Shown piece by piece: positions 32,095-33,459 of a stretch of DNA of 33,459 nt (position 1 is its first letter; every line of letters starts with the position of its first letter). The stretch comes from Gammaproteobacteria bacterium. GTDB taxonomy: Bacteria > Pseudomonadota > Gammaproteobacteria > GCA-001735895. The stretch covers positions 1 to 33,459 of the forward strand of contig JAAESG010000132.1 in NCBI GenBank assembly GCA_024229615.1. Reading direction: 5' to 3'. A model generated the notes under the pieces. The model made no database searches and was not told the origin of the DNA. It saw only the letters and a program-made list of their open reading frames with translations. Position numbers and translations under genes: made by a program.

Positions 32095-32841
32095 ATGGCC
32101 AAATTATATCTGATCAGGCATGCGCAGTCCGAAAACAATGCCATCTGGGACGGTAGCGACGAACATCCCGAGCGCAGACCGGATCCGGAAATCACCGAGA
32201 CCGGTCATCAGCAGGCGCGAACCCTGGCGGAGCACCTGGCTCATCCCCAGATGGAGCCACGTCAGCATCCCTTTCTGCCGGTAAAAGAAACGCATTTCGG
32301 GCTGACCCATGTCTATTGCAGTCTGATGACGCGTTCGATACTGACCGCTGAGTATGTCAGCAAGGCCTGTGATCTCGAATTACAGGCGCATGCCGAAATC
32401 TTCGAGAAGCACGGTATTTTCGATGTCGATAGCAACGGAAACCTGCAGGGCTTGCCGGGTCCGGATCGAGAGTATTTCGGCGAGCGTTTCCCACGACTGA
32501 AGCTGCCGCAGGAATTCAACGATGACGGCTGGTGGAACCGTTCGGCCGAAGACGAATCCGCTTTTCTGCAGCGCATGCGAAGCGTGGTCAACGAGATCAG
32601 ACAACGGCTGACAGATAGCGATGACTGTATCGCGCTGGTTGCGCATGGTGATTTTATTGATCAATTCGTCAATGAACTCATGGGCGTAGTCAGACATCAG
32701 CCCAACTATGACAATCACTGGGTCGCCAACTGGACCTTCCATAACACCTCTATTTCGCGTATCGATTTTGTCAACGGCGCGCATAACGTGGTGTATATGA
32801 ACAGAATCGATCATCTGCCGAACGAACTGGTGACTTGGTAG
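32095..32841 (+). CDS. Histidine phosphatase superfamily protein
   Basis: A 248-residue protein with the phosphoglycerate-mutase-like start MAKLYLIRHAQSENNAI: Arg8, His9 (phospho-acceptor) and the RHAQ variant. A second His occurs in the GDFIDQF region (LVAHGDFIDQF), and Arg in LMTRSILTAEYV suits the second active-site arginine. It probably dephosphorylates a small molecule or sugar phosphate. The TAG stop overlaps a GTG that opens the PhyH remnant (TAGTG), as expected of tightly packed operon genes. Its role in the catabolic cluster is not evident. Confidence 0.88.
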   Translation: MAKLYLIRHAQSENNAIWDGSDEHPERRPDPEITETGHQQARTLAEHLAHPQMEPRQHPFLPVKETHFGLTHVYCSLMTRSILTAEYVSKACDLELQAHAEIFEKHGIFDVDSNGNLQGLPGPDREYFGERFPRLKLPQEFNDDGWWNRSAEDESAFLQRMRSVVNEIRQRLTDSDDCIALVAHGDFIDQFVNELMGVVRHQPNYDNHWVANWTFHNTSISRIDFVNGAHNVVYMNRIDHLPNELVTW

Positions 32842-33306
32842 TGAGCTTCGTGCTAAGCCGTGACGATATACATTGTCACCGGGTTAATTAAAGATCAGAT
32901 CGCCAGGATTTTGGGCGATCTCGAACAGGCGCGCGTCGATGCCCTCGCACAAGGGCCCGAGACCGAATTGGCCATGCTGTTGCGCACCAATGCGCATTAC
33001 CTGATGCCGTTTGTCAGTCGGGTTGGACGAACTTCGCAACTGCTGGATCGTGTTGAATCGATTCTCGGTCCCAATATCCGGTTATGGAGTGCCGAGTTCT
33101 TCATCAAAGGCGCGCATACCAATAAAATTGTTAGCTGGCATCAGGACCTGACCTACTGGGGACTGGGTGAAACCGATGATGAAATCACCGCCTGGATTGC
33201 GTTATCCGATGTCAGCGTGGAATCGGGGTGCATGCGTTTTATTCCGGGGTCGCATCAGCATGAGTTGTTACCACCTCACGATTCCTTTATTGAGAGTATG
33301 CCTTAA
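32841..33306 (+). pseudogene. Phytanoyl-CoA dioxygenase (PhyH) family, damaged at both ends
   Basis: GTG 32841 begins a family-like N-terminus SFVLSRDDI. The frame then ends at TAA; the homology goes on one frame over from about 32866 as YIVTGLIKDQIARILGDLEQ. The metal-binding HxD is in SWHQDLTYWGLGETDDEITA, followed by WIALSDVSVESGCMRFIPGS. Family members then continue for about 100 residues with the distal His and the 2-oxoglutarate-binding Arg; here TAA at 33304-33306 cuts the frame after HDSFIESMP, exactly where a reverse-strand gene's end lies. A small deletion with frameshift at the 5' side and truncation at the 3' side make activity impossible. A GTG at 32860 gives a 148-residue product that lacks the start. 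Confidence 0.85.
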
Positions 33307-33459
33307 CTGAGTTCCACTCTTCGAGAACCTGCTGTGGTGCTATGTAAGCGATGTCTGCTTCGGTTTGTTGTAGCTTGCCTGCGCGCCCGACGATCACCTG
33401 TACCGGGCTGTTGCTGCTGACAGGGCGAAATCGATTCGGACTCGCCTTGCCAAACAATA
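33287..33459 (-). CDS. Partial gene, C-terminal end of unidentified protein
   Basis: Reading leftwards from the window edge, a frame runs to TAA at 33287-33289. It encodes LFGKASPNRFRPVSSNSPVQ, then VIVGRAGKLQQTEADIAYIA and PQQVLEEWNSVKAYSQ. It looks like a genuine coding end, with a beta-strand-like VQVIVGRAGK and a terminal amphipathic stretch. I do not recognise the family. Its last 20 bases overlap the truncated PhyH frame, implying that a deletion or rearrangement joined the two. Confidence 0.6.
   Translation of the reverse strand, partial: LFGKASPNRFRPVSSNSPVQVIVGRAGKLQQTEADIAYIAPQQVLEEWNSVKAYSQ

Overview
This is about 33.5 kb of a Gram-negative, probably marine gammaproteobacterial chromosome. 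The evidence is lineage-typical genes: a YceH/UPF0502 protein, an E. coli-type NADP glutamate dehydrogenase (gdhA), CpdA, a YbiI-type zinc-finger protein, outer-membrane lipoproteins and a TRAP transporter with a TatT lipoprotein. No rRNA, tRNA, CRISPR array, phage or transposase gene was seen. The assignment rests on my reading of protein motifs, not on a search.

Layout. 1-5.2 kb: two tandem perfect hairpins, a medium-chain dehydrogenase, a lone FHA protein, a gutted FAD/NAD disulfide oxidoreductase facing a TetR regulator across a perfect 24-bp palindrome, an alpha/beta hydrolase and a 5'-truncated luciferase-like flavin oxidoreductase. 5.2-9 kb: DUF805 membrane protein, YceH, a spermidine-synthase-like remnant, gdhA and a HlyU-family protein. 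9-11.5 kb: a broken cytochrome c facing a MerR-type regulator with a textbook MerR promoter, a broken NarL-type response regulator, and cpdA. 12-17.5 kb: a TMEM143/DUF3754-like protein, a 253-bp MITE-like element with 31-bp perfect terminal inverted repeats, and a TRAP operon (TatT, DctP, DctQ, DctM). 17.5-24.4 kb: a long palindromic repeat, an OmpA-domain lipoprotein, a small membrane protein, an aldo/keto reductase remnant, an SDR, a BisC-like molybdoenzyme, an ArsR regulator and the remnant of its SRPBCC partner. 24.3-27 kb: a CPA2 cation/proton antiporter with two RCK modules. 27-33.5 kb: oxygenase fragments, a YbiI-like protein, an amidase, a RidA protein with an unannotated 36-codon membrane ORF in front of it, and a catabolic run (enoyl-CoA hydratase, BKACE, histidine phosphatase, damaged PhyH dioxygenase). 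A partial reverse-strand gene runs off the right edge.

The most striking property is decay. About ten genes are present only as pieces: internal deletions, frameshifts, lost starts or lost ends, often butting directly against an intact neighbour. Meanwhile the housekeeping and transport genes look complete. Several regulatory palindromes (TetR, MerR and ArsR types) remain sharp although the enzyme genes beside them are wrecked. This fits a genome in a phase of gene loss with small palindromic or MITE repeats, as in a recent host-associated or specialised lineage. That lifestyle statement is inference. Single-base frameshifts in homopolymers could be sequencing errors, but the missing domains cannot be.

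I did not find a convincing new multi-gene system. The best candidates for something undescribed are the MITE-like element, the hairpin repeats and the 36-codon membrane ORF.
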